Of a stretch of 64,000 nucleotides of DNA, positions 1 to 10,404 are shown piece after piece. Position 1 is the stretch's first letter. The number at the start of each line of letters is the position of its first letter. Origin of the DNA: Pseudovibrio sp. M1P-2-3 (lineage in GTDB: Bacteria; Pseudomonadota; Alphaproteobacteria; Rhizobiales; Stappiaceae); NCBI RefSeq assembly GCF_031501865.1, contig NZ_JARRCW010000001.1:195001-259000 (forward strand), in the 5' to 3' direction. The translations under genes were made by a program, and so were the position numbers. Below the pieces are notes generated by a model. That model did not search any database. It saw only the letters and a list, made by a program, of their open reading frames with translations, and was not told where the DNA came from.

Positions 1-69
1 TAGCTCAGCTGGGAGAGCGCCTGATTTGCATTCAGGAGGTCAGGAGTTCGATCCTCCTAGGCTCCACCA
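1..69 (+). tRNA. tRNA-Ala (anticodon TGC), 5' end outside window
   Basis: The sequence starts inside the D arm (TAGCTCAGCTGGGAGAGC). The anticodon loop TTTGCAT gives anticodon TGC, the T arm is GGAGTTCGATCCTCC, and CCA is encoded at 67-69. The first seven bases lie before the window. It sits upstream of 23S rRNA, as in the usual 16S-tRNA-Ile-tRNA-Ala-23S-5S operon. Apart from the anticodon arm it matches the two tRNA-Ala(GGC) genes at 19909 and 20041. Confidence 0.97.
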
Positions 70-552
70 TCTCGCTTTGCTTGATAGTGAAGACTAGAGT
101 TTTTAGCTTGCTGTGTTCCTTTGGAACAACATCTGAGGGCTCCACCATCTTTACCAAATCTATGTATGAAGAAAGACGTATCGTTTTGCTTGTATCGAAA
201 GATATGAGCGTGTTCTGTGACATTTTGAAGAGAAGACATAACGGGCCGCGCCGCCTATCAGGCTCAGTCATATTTTAATATGATTGTGTACGGAGGTGTG
301 ACAACAATAGCCAGTTATCGAGGGTAGTTCTGCTAGTCAGTTCTATTCTTTAAACTAGCGTGCTCCTGACGACATCTTGATGTCTGTCAGACAAGAGTTC
401 GCTGGAACACGGGGCCTGCTTGACCGCTAGGCCCGTCTGTTATGTCTCATTGGAATTGGTCTAAGTCATATCCTTGCAACCGGATATGACTTTTTTGAAT
501 TAAGTCTTTTATTGGTTTATCCATGCGATTGTGTGGGTATTGCTAATGAGAG
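70..552 (+). other. rRNA internal transcribed spacer (tRNA-Ala to 23S)
   Basis: This is a non-coding spacer of about 480 bases with several hairpins: one around 366-390 (CTGACGACATC / GATGTCTGTCAG), one around 412-434 (GGGCCT / AGGCCC), and an 11-bp stem at 463-492 followed by a T run. The last 13 bases of the tRNA region (GGCTCCACCATCT, 60-72) recur at 138-150. The 5' end of 23S (TGATCAAGT, 553) pairs with its 3' end to form the usual processing stem. Confidence 0.85.
463..496 (+). terminator. Terminator-like hairpin inside the rRNA spacer
   Basis: The arms AAGTCATATCC (463-473) and GGATATGACTT (482-492) form a perfect 11-bp stem with an 8-nt loop. The T run spans 491-496. This has the shape of an intrinsic terminator, yet it lies between tRNA-Ala and 23S of one operon. 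It may be ignored because of rRNA antitermination, act as an attenuator, or serve as a processing stem. Confidence 0.55.
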
Positions 553-3283
<2,731 letters not shown>

Positions 3284-3400
3284 CTCCCATTAAGCTATAC
3301 CCAAACAATAAGAACTTAAAACAAAGATCCGCCTGACAAGCAAAGCGCATGTCAGATAAGCTGATCGACAAAAAACAGACCAATTCCAGTTGCTTTTATC

Positions 3401-3519
3401 CTGCCCGGTGGCTATGGCGGGGCGCCCCCACCCGATCCCATCCCGAACTCGGCCGTGAAACGCCCCTGCGCCAATGGTACTTTGTCTTAAGACACGGGAG
3501 AGTAGGGCGCCGCCGGGCA
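3401..3519 (+). rRNA. rrf: 5S ribosomal RNA
   Basis: The terminal stem CTGCCCGG / CCGGGCA closes a 5S rRNA of about 118 nt with the conserved CCCGATCCCATCCCGAACTC segment and the loop region GGGAGAGTAGG. It lies about 120 bases after 23S, as expected for the operon. Confidence 0.97.
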
Positions 3520-3571
3520 TGATAAAAGCAACAAAACTCAACAAAATGAAAACACAGAACAGCAAACACCC

Positions 3572-3604
3572 AAAACCCCGTCCACACTTCGTGGCGGGGT
3601 TTTG
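3572..3604 (+). terminator. rRNA operon terminator
   Basis: AAAACCCCG and CGGGGTTTT form the arms around a loop containing TCCACACTTCGTGG, which makes its own smaller hairpin. It lies about 50 bases after 5S and ends in T residues. Confidence 0.85.
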
Positions 3605-4166
3605 TCGTTTCTAAAAACACCCCTCACTCATACCCCGCAATGAGCAAAAGGGGATAAGCGGAACCTCAACGCCGCCCATAAACAATCAAACCGAAGCCTC
3701 TTGGAAATCCTCTTATCCCCCTGCGCTCCCAGCCCCCTAAAATGGGAGAGATGCAAAGGCAGGGGATAAGACGGCAGCCCATCATTGGCCGCCCTGTTGA
3801 CACCAAAGCTACTGCGTAACAACACCCCGTTGAATTGCCTCATAAACCCGCGACAAATGGACAATCACACAAAGTTCCCGCAATCTGTACGCTCATAGAC
3901 CGGCTCTGTACGGAAATGGGCGGTGTTGAATGCATATATTTACGGGATGGGCGAGACAGCCGGGTGAAGGAATTTGTGATGGGGCGAAACATCTAGGCTC
4001 AAAAGCAGGTTTTGAATCCATTTCACTAGCGTGACCATCTAACCAAATCTACGAGTTCTGAAACTTTAGTGTTTGCCGGTCCAGTACGATGGATTTGGGG
4101 ATGGATTAATAAATCCAGACTATTCTCGAACTGCGTTGGCTTAAGCATAAGAAGGGTTGGACTTAG
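3605..4166. other. Intergenic region with a palindromic repeat, no gene seen
   Basis: About 560 bases with no reading frame that has a credible ribosome binding site or a recognisable product. The first part is C-rich and holds the inverted repeat listed at 3711-3771. The rest (3780-4166) is unremarkable and precedes the broken monooxygenase gene. Confidence 0.6.
3711..3771. repeat. Inverted repeat with TCTTATCCCC arms
   Basis: The arms TCTTATCCCCCTGC (3711-3724) and GCAGGGGATAAGA (3759-3771) are complementary. Between them, CTCCCA and TGGGAG pair inside. A related half-copy, GGGGATAAG, occurs at about 3650. The form suggests an intergenic palindromic repeat, but no second full copy is present in the window. 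Confidence 0.6.
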
Positions 4167-5228
4167 ATGGATATTCTGATTGTAGGTGCCGGACCGACTG
4201 GTTTGACTGCGGCTTTGGAATTGTCTCGTTTGGGAATAAAACCAACCATTATAGAGCGTCGGGACAGTGCTTCGACTTTGAGTAGGGCAGTCGGGATAAC
4301 TCCGCGTAGTTTGGGCTGACTTTCGCAGACCGGTGTTGCGCGACGACTTATTGAAGAGAGTATCCCAATGGATGGTCTTCTTGTTTTTCGAGGTGAAAAG
4401 CTTGCATTGGACCTACCTCTCCACTCCGATCGGACTTTCTTCCGCACTGTAATCGGTCTGGCTCAAGACCGTACCGAAGCCATTTTGGTCGACGCACTTG
4501 CTGAAGCCGGTGTATCGGTGAGTTATGGGATGGCACTGGATGACCTAAAAGAGCAAGATGGCGGTGTGGTTGCGATTTTCTCAGATGGGTCCGAGCACAA
4601 GTATGATCTGGTAATTGGTGCTGATGGTGTGATGAGTACTGTTCGAAAGTGCGCCGAGATTGCCTATCCGGGCATTGACCTAGAAGGGATTTGGTCGATT
4701 GCGGATGTGGAATCGGAAGATTGGCCGCACCCGGGTAAGATTGTTTTATTTCATGTTAGGCCGGGTGTAACTTTGGTTATTGGCCCTCTTGGGCCTACAA
4801 GGTATAGGCTTGTTGCCAGCACGCCCGATGCACTCAAGACAATTCCAGTACCAATAAATGTTTCAACCCTGCATAGGACAGGGACGTTTAATATATCCAT
4901 TCGGCAGGCTGAGACTTACACGAAGGGCAGTGTTCATCTGGCAGGAGATGCTGCTCATTGCCATGCGCCCATTGGTGGCAGAGGAATGAATATGGGCATT
5001 GCAGATGCGACCGAACTTGCAAGGCGAATTGTCTACAGGACAACTGACGGCTATTCCAAACTACGCCATAAAAAAGGAGCTGAATCAGTTAAAACTACAG
5101 AACATGGCAGGAAACTGAGTGCTGGTATAACCTTGCCACGAAGGATGGCTTTTGGTGCGCTTCTGACTGCCGCAAATACATCCGGCCCGTTTAAACGATA
5201 CTTAGGCCGGTTCCTTGTAGAGTTCTAG
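4167..5228 (+). pseudogene. FAD-dependent monooxygenase, interrupted by in-frame TGA
   Basis: The reading frame from ATG 4167 encodes MDILIVGAGPTGLTAALEL, a Rossmann FAD-binding start (GxGxxG) of the PHBH-type aromatic/polyketide monooxygenase family (FAD_binding_3). An in-frame TGA at 4317-4319 follows ITPRSLG. The same frame then continues without a gap (LSQTGVARRLIEE) to the second FAD motif, GDAAHCHAPIGGRGMN, and ends at 5228, about 350 codons in all. A single base change therefore separates it from an intact gene. It is either a recent pseudogene or a base-call error; restart at ATG 4368 would lose the dinucleotide-binding fold. The substrate is unknown. The gene precedes, in the same direction, a TetR-SDR pair but has its own promoter space. 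Confidence 0.8.
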
Positions 5229-5352
5229 AACAATTTCTGCCATGCATAGGGTGAAGTGACTACCCTTCATCTGGCACTTTTGGTAGCGGGCTGAACAAAT
5301 ATATCCGACCACGGCTTGATGGATCCTGTGGCATTCCCTATGTAATTATAGA

Positions 5353-5366
5353 AATGAATATTCATT
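5353..5366. promoter_or_regulatory. Palindromic operator upstream of tetR-SDR
   Basis: AATGAATATTCATT is a perfect 14-bp palindrome 13 bases before the first possible start of the TetR gene. TetR-family repressors commonly bind such sites in their own promoter, so autoregulation of the two-gene unit is inferred. Confidence 0.65.
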
Positions 5367-5379
5367 ACTGTAAGTGGTC

Positions 5380-5955
5380 ATGGGACGTCTTAGCAAAGAA
5401 CAAGTGAGAGAGAATATCTTTGATGCGGTTGTTCAAATCACCGCAGAGAAGGGAGTTGGGGCAACGTCTATGGCGGATGTTGCGCGCACTGCGAAAGTTT
5501 CAGCTGGGACGCTTTACCTGCATTTTGAAAGCAAGGAAGCCATGCTTCAAGCCACCTATTTGTACTTGAAGCGCAAGTTCTATCATTCCTTGAGGCAGGA
5601 GCAGGCATCACAAAGCCCGAGGGCGGTGGTTGAGGGGGTGTGGCGTGATTTAGTAAACTTTTTATGCCAGCAGCCCAATGCATTTTTATTTCTTGAAACC
5701 GCAGGTGCAGCCCAACTTTTAACGGAAGAGCAGCGGGCGGAAATCGAGCCCTATCAGGAAGAACTAAGCGGGCTGATTCAAAGTTCTATCAATGCGGAGG
5801 CGGGGGAAGAAGTTTCCTTGAATGTGGCGCTGAACCTTTTAATCGGCTCGGCCATGCATTTGGCCCGTCGCAATGCGTTGAGCAGCGAACCTAGAAATGA
5901 AGCAGAAGTCTCCGAGACGTTTCTGCGTGTCTGGCGCAGCTTGGTAACCAAGTGA
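5380..5955 (+). CDS. TetR/AcrR family transcriptional regulator
   Basis: The 191-residue protein has a TetR-type N-terminal helix-turn-helix. Around residues 10-55 it reads NIFDAVVQITAEKGVGATSMADVARTAK, then VSAGTLYLHFESKEAM, the hallmark recognition helix and following F-x-S-K-E segment. The C-terminal part is a variable helical ligand domain. ATG 5380 is chosen; a GTG at 5374 in frame is possible. A perfect palindrome lies just upstream, and the SDR gene follows 27 bases downstream, so it probably represses itself and that enzyme. The ligand is unknown. Confidence 0.9.
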   Translation: MGRLSKEQVRENIFDAVVQITAEKGVGATSMADVARTAKVSAGTLYLHFESKEAMLQATYLYLKRKFYHSLRQEQASQSPRAVVEGVWRDLVNFLCQQPNAFLFLETAGAAQLLTEEQRAEIEPYQEELSGLIQSSINAEAGEEVSLNVALNLLIGSAMHLARRNALSSEPRNEAEVSETFLRVWRSLVTK

Positions 5956-5982
5956 ATGATTGATAAATAAGAGGAATACAAA

Positions 5983-6843
5983 ATGTCGAAAGTGATCTTG
6001 ATTACGGGAACATCCACGGGCCTTGGTGTGGAGCTGGCGGTGCAGGCGGCAAAAGCCGGCCACAAAGTTTACGCCAGCATGCGCAACCTGCACAAGCGGG
6101 AGGTGCTGGATGAGATGGCAAGGCAGGCAGGTGCCGCGCTGGAGGTGGTGCAGCTGGATGTGACGGATACTGCCAGCGTGAATGCTGCGATAGATCATAT
6201 AATTGAAAGAGAAGGCCGTATTGATACGCTGATTAACAATGCGGGCGCGGGGTTTGTGCGAACGCTGGAGCAGGCAACAGAAGACGAAATCTCATGGGTT
6301 TTGGATGTGAACCTGAGGGGTGTGATGACCTGCACAAAAGCTGTGATGCCTTTCATGAGGAAACAGCGGAGCGGCCATGTGGTAAACATCGGCTCCGTAG
6401 GCGGCCTTGTGGGTCAGCCGTTTAACGAGGTTTATTGTGCAGCTAAGTTTGCCGTTGAGGGGCTGACGGAGTCTATGGCCAGCTATATCACGCCAAAATT
6501 CAGTATCCACTTTACCGTTGTGGAGCCCGGAGGCATTTCATCGGAATTTGGCGCAAACGTACTGCGTCAGATGGAAGAAACCGGCGGAATTCTGGATGAT
6601 GAGTACGGCCCTATTCTACTGAAATATATTGAAGAAGCGCAGAAGCGGGCAGGGGAAGGTGATGTATACCAGACACCGGAACAGGTGGCTGAAGTCGTGA
6701 TCGGCTGCGTGGAAAGCTCCAACCCACCGGTGCGGCTGCGTACATCCAAGTGGGCCGAGGACTTTACATCTTTAAAGACCGGACTGGACCTTGATGGCGA
6801 GAAACAGCGTGCCCGCGTGGTTGAACAGTTTTTGACTGAGTGA
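5983..6843 (+). CDS. Short-chain dehydrogenase/reductase (SDR)
   Basis: The 286-residue protein is a classical SDR. It has the cofactor motif TGTSTGLG near residue 8, NNAG near residue 85, and the catalytic Ser in NIGSVGG with YCAAK about 13 residues later. It reduces or oxidises a carbonyl or alcohol with NAD(P)H; the substrate cannot be told. A ribosome site GAGGAA lies 6 bases before ATG. It shares a transcript with the TetR gene and ends before a strong hairpin. Confidence 0.92.
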   Translation: MSKVILITGTSTGLGVELAVQAAKAGHKVYASMRNLHKREVLDEMARQAGAALEVVQLDVTDTASVNAAIDHIIEREGRIDTLINNAGAGFVRTLEQATEDEISWVLDVNLRGVMTCTKAVMPFMRKQRSGHVVNIGSVGGLVGQPFNEVYCAAKFAVEGLTESMASYITPKFSIHFTVVEPGGISSEFGANVLRQMEETGGILDDEYGPILLKYIEEAQKRAGEGDVYQTPEQVAEVVIGCVESSNPPVRLRTSKWAEDFTSLKTGLDLDGEKQRARVVEQFLTE

Positions 6844-6853
6844 AGTAACACAC

Positions 6854-6879
6854 AAAGGAGGCCGGACAGGCCTCCCTTT
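6854..6879. terminator. Hairpin terminator after the SDR gene
   Basis: GGAGGCC (6857-6863) and GGCCTCC (6869-6875) form a perfect stem, extended by AAA/TTT on each side. It lies between convergent genes and may serve both. The T run is short. Confidence 0.65.
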
Positions 6880-6943
6880 ACTAAGGCTTTATCAGTTTCG
6901 CGGTTGCCGGAAGAGCTGGGAATCTCCTCGCTCTCAGCTGTAA

Positions 6944-7444
6944 TCATGCGGGCTGAAAGTCATGCTGAATGACATTAAAGCCCTCTTCTTTCGAGGGCCT
7001 TTGAAAGTATGCGGTGAATTGATTGAACTGTTCTTCGCTCACCGTGTAGTGGTGTTGGCCGGATTGGTTACGCTGGTGAAGGCGCTCTTTGCAGGCTTCA
7101 TCTGGTACATTGAGGTAATGAAGTTCATGGGTGATATCAGTTTCTTTATAAATCCCCTGCATCCACGCGCGGTCTTGCTTTGTATTGGCGGGAAAGTCCA
7201 AGGCGACAGACAGCCCCTGTTTTAACAAATCCACAATATGCGGGCGAAGCGCTTGTTTTAAGCGGTCTGTATACTTCACATAATCGCGCAGGGTTTTCAG
7301 TTCATCAGGATAAAGTGTTGCCATCCATTGGTCTTGAGAGATTAGAATCGCTTCGTGTTTACTGCTGAGCTTGGAAAGAAGCGTTGACTTGCCCGAAGCT
7401 ATCTTCCCGCAGGCTAGCAGCAGTTTGGTTTTCTGCTTATCCAT
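6944..7444 (-). CDS. AAA_33-type P-loop kinase/ATPase
   Basis: The 166-residue cytosolic protein starts with a Walker A P-loop, LLLACGKIASGKST (about residues 8-21). It then has SQDQWMATLYPDE and a long helical region with basic residues (DEACKERLHQRNQ) like the lid of small-molecule kinases. This matches the AAA_33 (zeta toxin/kinase-like) group, whose members phosphorylate small metabolites or RNA ends. No antitoxin-like partner is adjacent. It converges on the SDR gene. The substrate is unknown. Confidence 0.8.
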   Translation of the reverse strand: MDKQKTKLLLACGKIASGKSTLLSKLSSKHEAILISQDQWMATLYPDELKTLRDYVKYTDRLKQALRPHIVDLLKQGLSVALDFPANTKQDRAWMQGIYKETDITHELHYLNVPDEACKERLHQRNQSGQHHYTVSEEQFNQFTAYFQRPSKEEGFNVIQHDFQPA

Positions 7445-7769
7445 TATGGACCTCGGTTTGCCTAGTTTTGTGCAGGTTAAGCGATTTTTTACAGCTCAAA
7501 TTCTCCCCTGTTCTTCGAGCGAAATACACTCGACACCAGTAGAACTCATAGACACGGCCATAGTCGCAGGCTTGCATTGGATGTTCATAGTATCACCTTC
7601 ACTGTACCGAGTCTCAAAGACTATCCATCACATTAGCAAAAATGGAAGGAGTAGGTTGTACTCTAAAGCAAATGTCAGCAGCACTGAGCGGCTCTTTGAT
7701 CTGCCCGTTTAATAAACACGTGTCTGTATATGCAGCTTGAAACAACAATAATAATAAAAGGAAACTGCC
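7445..7769. other. Intergenic region, nothing recognised
   Basis: About 325 bases between the divergent P-loop kinase and the next hypothetical gene. It presumably carries both promoters. No convincing small gene, repeat or RNA motif was seen. Confidence 0.5.
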
Positions 7770-8252
7770 ATGAACTTTATCGGTATGCGTGAAGCGGGGA
7801 CTATTGAGGTGGGGGAGGTTCCTTTCCTGATTGATATGGTGGGGGAGACCTTCAAAGTTGGTGAGCTTGCCGGAAATGTCGGAGTTTCTATTCAGGTGTT
7901 ATCGGGTGATATGGGCCAAGTGAAGTTGGCCGTTGGGGGAGAGTTTGCCCCTTCCACTATGTTTGATAGAGACCGTTTGTCTTTGACGAAAAGCGGGTGG
8001 GAGTTTGTTGAGGGCATTCGGCAGTGGTGCCGCAAAGCAAAAATACTTGATGTTCATGGTAAGCGCATTGAAGCCACTCATATTGACGTGACCTTCCATA
8101 TCCAACCTCACTTAAGTGGTATTTCCTTTGGTGATTATGAAACTGCGTGGCTGTCTGCGCAGCAAATCAAGACAGATTTGGGCCTTGGAGGGGTGATCTT
8201 GGAGACAGCTGAAAGCGTTACAAGCAAAGTTGAAGCGAACTGCAAGCTATAA
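7770..8252 (+). CDS. Hypothetical protein, 160 residues
   Basis: I do not recognise this family. It has a good start: AAAGGAAA about 8 bases before ATG. The protein is soluble, glycine- and valine-rich, with alternating hydrophobic segments that suggest a beta-rich fold (for example IEVGEVPFLIDMVGETFKVG, residues 12-31). It has no signal peptide, membrane segment or catalytic motif that I can name. It stands alone with a hairpin after it. Codon use resembles its neighbours. Confidence 0.7.
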   Translation: MNFIGMREAGTIEVGEVPFLIDMVGETFKVGELAGNVGVSIQVLSGDMGQVKLAVGGEFAPSTMFDRDRLSLTKSGWEFVEGIRQWCRKAKILDVHGKRIEATHIDVTFHIQPHLSGISFGDYETAWLSAQQIKTDLGLGGVILETAESVTSKVEANCKL

Positions 8253-8262
8253 GGTCTAGGAG

Positions 8263-8318
8263 TTAAGGCTTGATCAGGTATGCAGCCACGGAAAAGGTGC
8301 CTGCCGGCTCAAGCCTTG
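8263..8318 (+). other. Long hairpin after the hypothetical gene
   Basis: TTAAGGCTTGA (8263-8273) and TCAAGCCTTGG (from 8309) form a 9-bp stem (AAGGCTTGA/TCAAGCCTT). A CAGG/CCTG pair lies inside it. No T run follows, so it may be a 3'-end stabiliser or a repeat rather than an intrinsic terminator. Confidence 0.5.
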
Positions 8319-8500
8319 GCGTGTGTACTTGGTTGCGGCTCTTGCAGACTTATTCCTTCAATAAATTTATTGGTGTCTTCCAAGGGCGCACTGAATATCT
8401 GGATTAAAACAGCTATTTAAGATAGGAGTTTGGGGCCTGTCAGATTTTGATGGGTGTGACGCGGGCCAAATTGTTCTAACCCAGTATCTTGAGTAGTTTT

Positions 8501-9553
8501 ATGCTTTCAGTCGACCCTGTGATTTTTAAACTTGAAACCAGTATCGTTTTCCTGCCGCCTCTTGAGGCCCTTAAGCTGTTTGAAGCAGAAGCAAAAGAAC
8601 ATAATCTGGCGTTCACTCAAACAAGCGAGAGCACCTATCGCGCCGGTACGCAGGCAGGTGTTATCGATTTTCGGGTCACAGACAGCGCTCTGGACCTCAA
8701 AGTCAGCTCTCCCAGTAAAGATGCGTTGTATCTGCTGAAAGAAAGCATTGATGCGCATATCGTGCATTTTACCGAGGGGCGCGTGAAGCAGGCTTGGCAG
8801 GGAGATTTGCCAGCAGGCGCTTTGCCGCCAAACTTTACTAAGGCAACGGTTTTGGGAGCTGAAGCCTTTACCTGTAATTTTATGCGTGTGACTTTGCGTG
8901 TGCCGGATATTGAGCGCTTTAGTGCAGACGCACTCCACTTTCGGTTGCTCTTTCCCAAAAAACGCGGAGTTGGGCCTCAATGGCCGTTTGTTGACGAGAA
9001 CGGGCGCACGGTTTGGCCTGAGGGCGATAAAGAGCTGATGCGTCAGGTGTATACGGTTCGTAGTTTCAATAAGGCGCAGAGCACGTTCGATCTGGATGTG
9101 TTTATGCATGAGGACGGGCCCACATCTGAATGGGCGAGCCGGGTGAGTGCAGGTGATGAGGTCGGATTGCTAGGGCCTTCCGGCGGAGTGTTGCCAAAAG
9201 AGAAGTTTGTGCTGTTTGCAGGCGATGAGACCGCGTTTCCCGCAATTTGCAGAACGCTCTTGGATCTTCCCAAGGATACGTGCGGCAAGGTGCTGTTGAT
9301 GGTGTCTTCTGAAAAAGACGAGCGGTTTGTTGTAGACGCACCTGAAGGAATGGATGTGGAATGGGTGCTGCGGGACGGGCAAGGGCAGGATGTACTGCTT
9401 GAAGCTGCAAAAACTGTCGCGCTGGAGGGCGAGAAAGACAGTTTTGTCTGGTTTGCCGCCAACAAGGAGCTCTCTAAAAAGGCACGGAAGTATTTCCGCA
9501 ATGAGCTGGGGTACACCGCGAAAAACAGCTATATTGCTGGCTATTGGGAGTGA
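8501..9553 (+). CDS. Siderophore-interacting protein with N-terminal DUF2218
   Basis: The 350-residue protein is a fusion. Residues about 10-100 resemble DUF2218 (LKVSSPSKDALYLLKESIDAHIVHF). The rest is the SIP family, a ferredoxin-reductase-like FAD and NAD(P)H domain pair, with RQVYTVRSFN as the flavin motif and the family's GDETAFPAI segment. SIP proteins reduce ferric siderophore complexes in the cytosol to release iron. ATG 8501 is chosen; TTG 8489 is an alternative. It is followed 48 bases later by a phosphopantetheinyl transferase, which fits an iron/siderophore theme, but no siderophore synthetase is in the window. Confidence 0.88.
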   Translation: MLSVDPVIFKLETSIVFLPPLEALKLFEAEAKEHNLAFTQTSESTYRAGTQAGVIDFRVTDSALDLKVSSPSKDALYLLKESIDAHIVHFTEGRVKQAWQGDLPAGALPPNFTKATVLGAEAFTCNFMRVTLRVPDIERFSADALHFRLLFPKKRGVGPQWPFVDENGRTVWPEGDKELMRQVYTVRSFNKAQSTFDLDVFMHEDGPTSEWASRVSAGDEVGLLGPSGGVLPKEKFVLFAGDETAFPAICRTLLDLPKDTCGKVLLMVSSEKDERFVVDAPEGMDVEWVLRDGQGQDVLLEAAKTVALEGEKDSFVWFAANKELSKKARKYFRNELGYTAKNSYIAGYWE

Positions 9554-9601
9554 AAGGCGCTCAGCGCTCTTCCTTGATACATTAGGGGCTAAGTTATCTT
9601 G

Positions 9602-10300
9602 ATGGGACCGTTTTTAGCGCAAAACCTGCCGACACTCTATCAGGTGGAAGGGCTGAAAGGGCACGGGTGTGTGGTCCCTCCTTCTTCCAGAACCGATCTG
9701 TTTCACGTGGAGGGGCCAGATGCGGGGGTGATTGCAATTCCTCCAAACTTGCAGCGGGCAGTTGCCAAGCGGCGCAATGAGTATCTGGCGGGGCGTTTGT
9801 GTGCTGCCCATGCACTGAACGCTTTGGTGGGTAAAACGCCTCATGTGGGCACTGGAGAGAAGCGTGAGCCCCTGTGGCCCGCGGGTATTATCGGCTCCAT
9901 TACCCACGCAGGGGACGCCGCCAATGCGGTTGTGGCCCATGCCACCAGTTTTGACGGGGTGGGCATTGATCGCGAAGTCTTGGTGGAGCGGGGGCGGGCT
10001 GCAAGCCTCTTGCCCCAAATAGGCACAGCACAAGAGATGGCCCTGCTGTCGTCCGAGCTAGACTTTGCCAGCGCCTTCACGCTCATGTTCTCTGCCAAGG
10101 AAGCGCTCTATAAAGCCGTCTTCCCGACTGTGAAGCGGTTTATCGGGTTTGAGGAAGCCCGGTGTATGGGAATTGGTCAGGGAACGCTCAAGCTGGCTTT
10201 CACCTCACCTGACCTGCTGCACTTTAACGATAGGCTTTCCCTCTCCTATGAAGTTGGAGAACAGGACATTCGCACACTGTGTTTATTGAGAGCAAGGTGA
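9602..10300 (+). CDS. 4'-phosphopantetheinyl transferase (EntD-like)
   Basis: The 232-residue protein carries the Sfp/EntD-type motifs in order: KRRNEYLAGRLCA (about 58-70), WPAGIIGSITHA, GVGIDRE (metal-binding Asp), and FSAKEALYKAVFP (about 161-173). It moves phosphopantetheine from CoA to carrier domains of nonribosomal peptide or polyketide synthases, here most likely for siderophore synthesis given the preceding SIP gene. Start ATG 9602 is preceded by TTG in frame. No target synthase is encoded nearby. Confidence 0.9.
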   Translation: MGPFLAQNLPTLYQVEGLKGHGCVVPPSSRTDLFHVEGPDAGVIAIPPNLQRAVAKRRNEYLAGRLCAAHALNALVGKTPHVGTGEKREPLWPAGIIGSITHAGDAANAVVAHATSFDGVGIDREVLVERGRAASLLPQIGTAQEMALLSSELDFASAFTLMFSAKEALYKAVFPTVKRFIGFEEARCMGIGQGTLKLAFTSPDLLHFNDRLSLSYEVGEQDIRTLCLLRAR

Positions 10301-10404
10301 GGCAGTTGCCTGCATAAGCTATAGTTAATAGGCGTCTAAAGTCTCATTGTTTACGCGTCACGGCTTGGGTAGATGTTGCACGAGTTTTATTAGGTAAAGT
10401 ATTG

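Noticed and set aside
3628-3864. Minus-strand frame of 78 codons after the rRNA operon
   Set aside because: It overlaps the TCTTATCCCC palindrome, has no ribosome site, and the translation looks like translated repeat.
4317-4319. TGA as selenocysteine in the monooxygenase
   Set aside because: The family has no selenocysteine position there, and no suitable RNA stem was evident after the codon.
6944-7444. Zeta toxin of a toxin-antitoxin pair
   Set aside because: The P-loop fold fits, but no small antitoxin gene is adjacent and the protein is shorter than typical zeta toxins.
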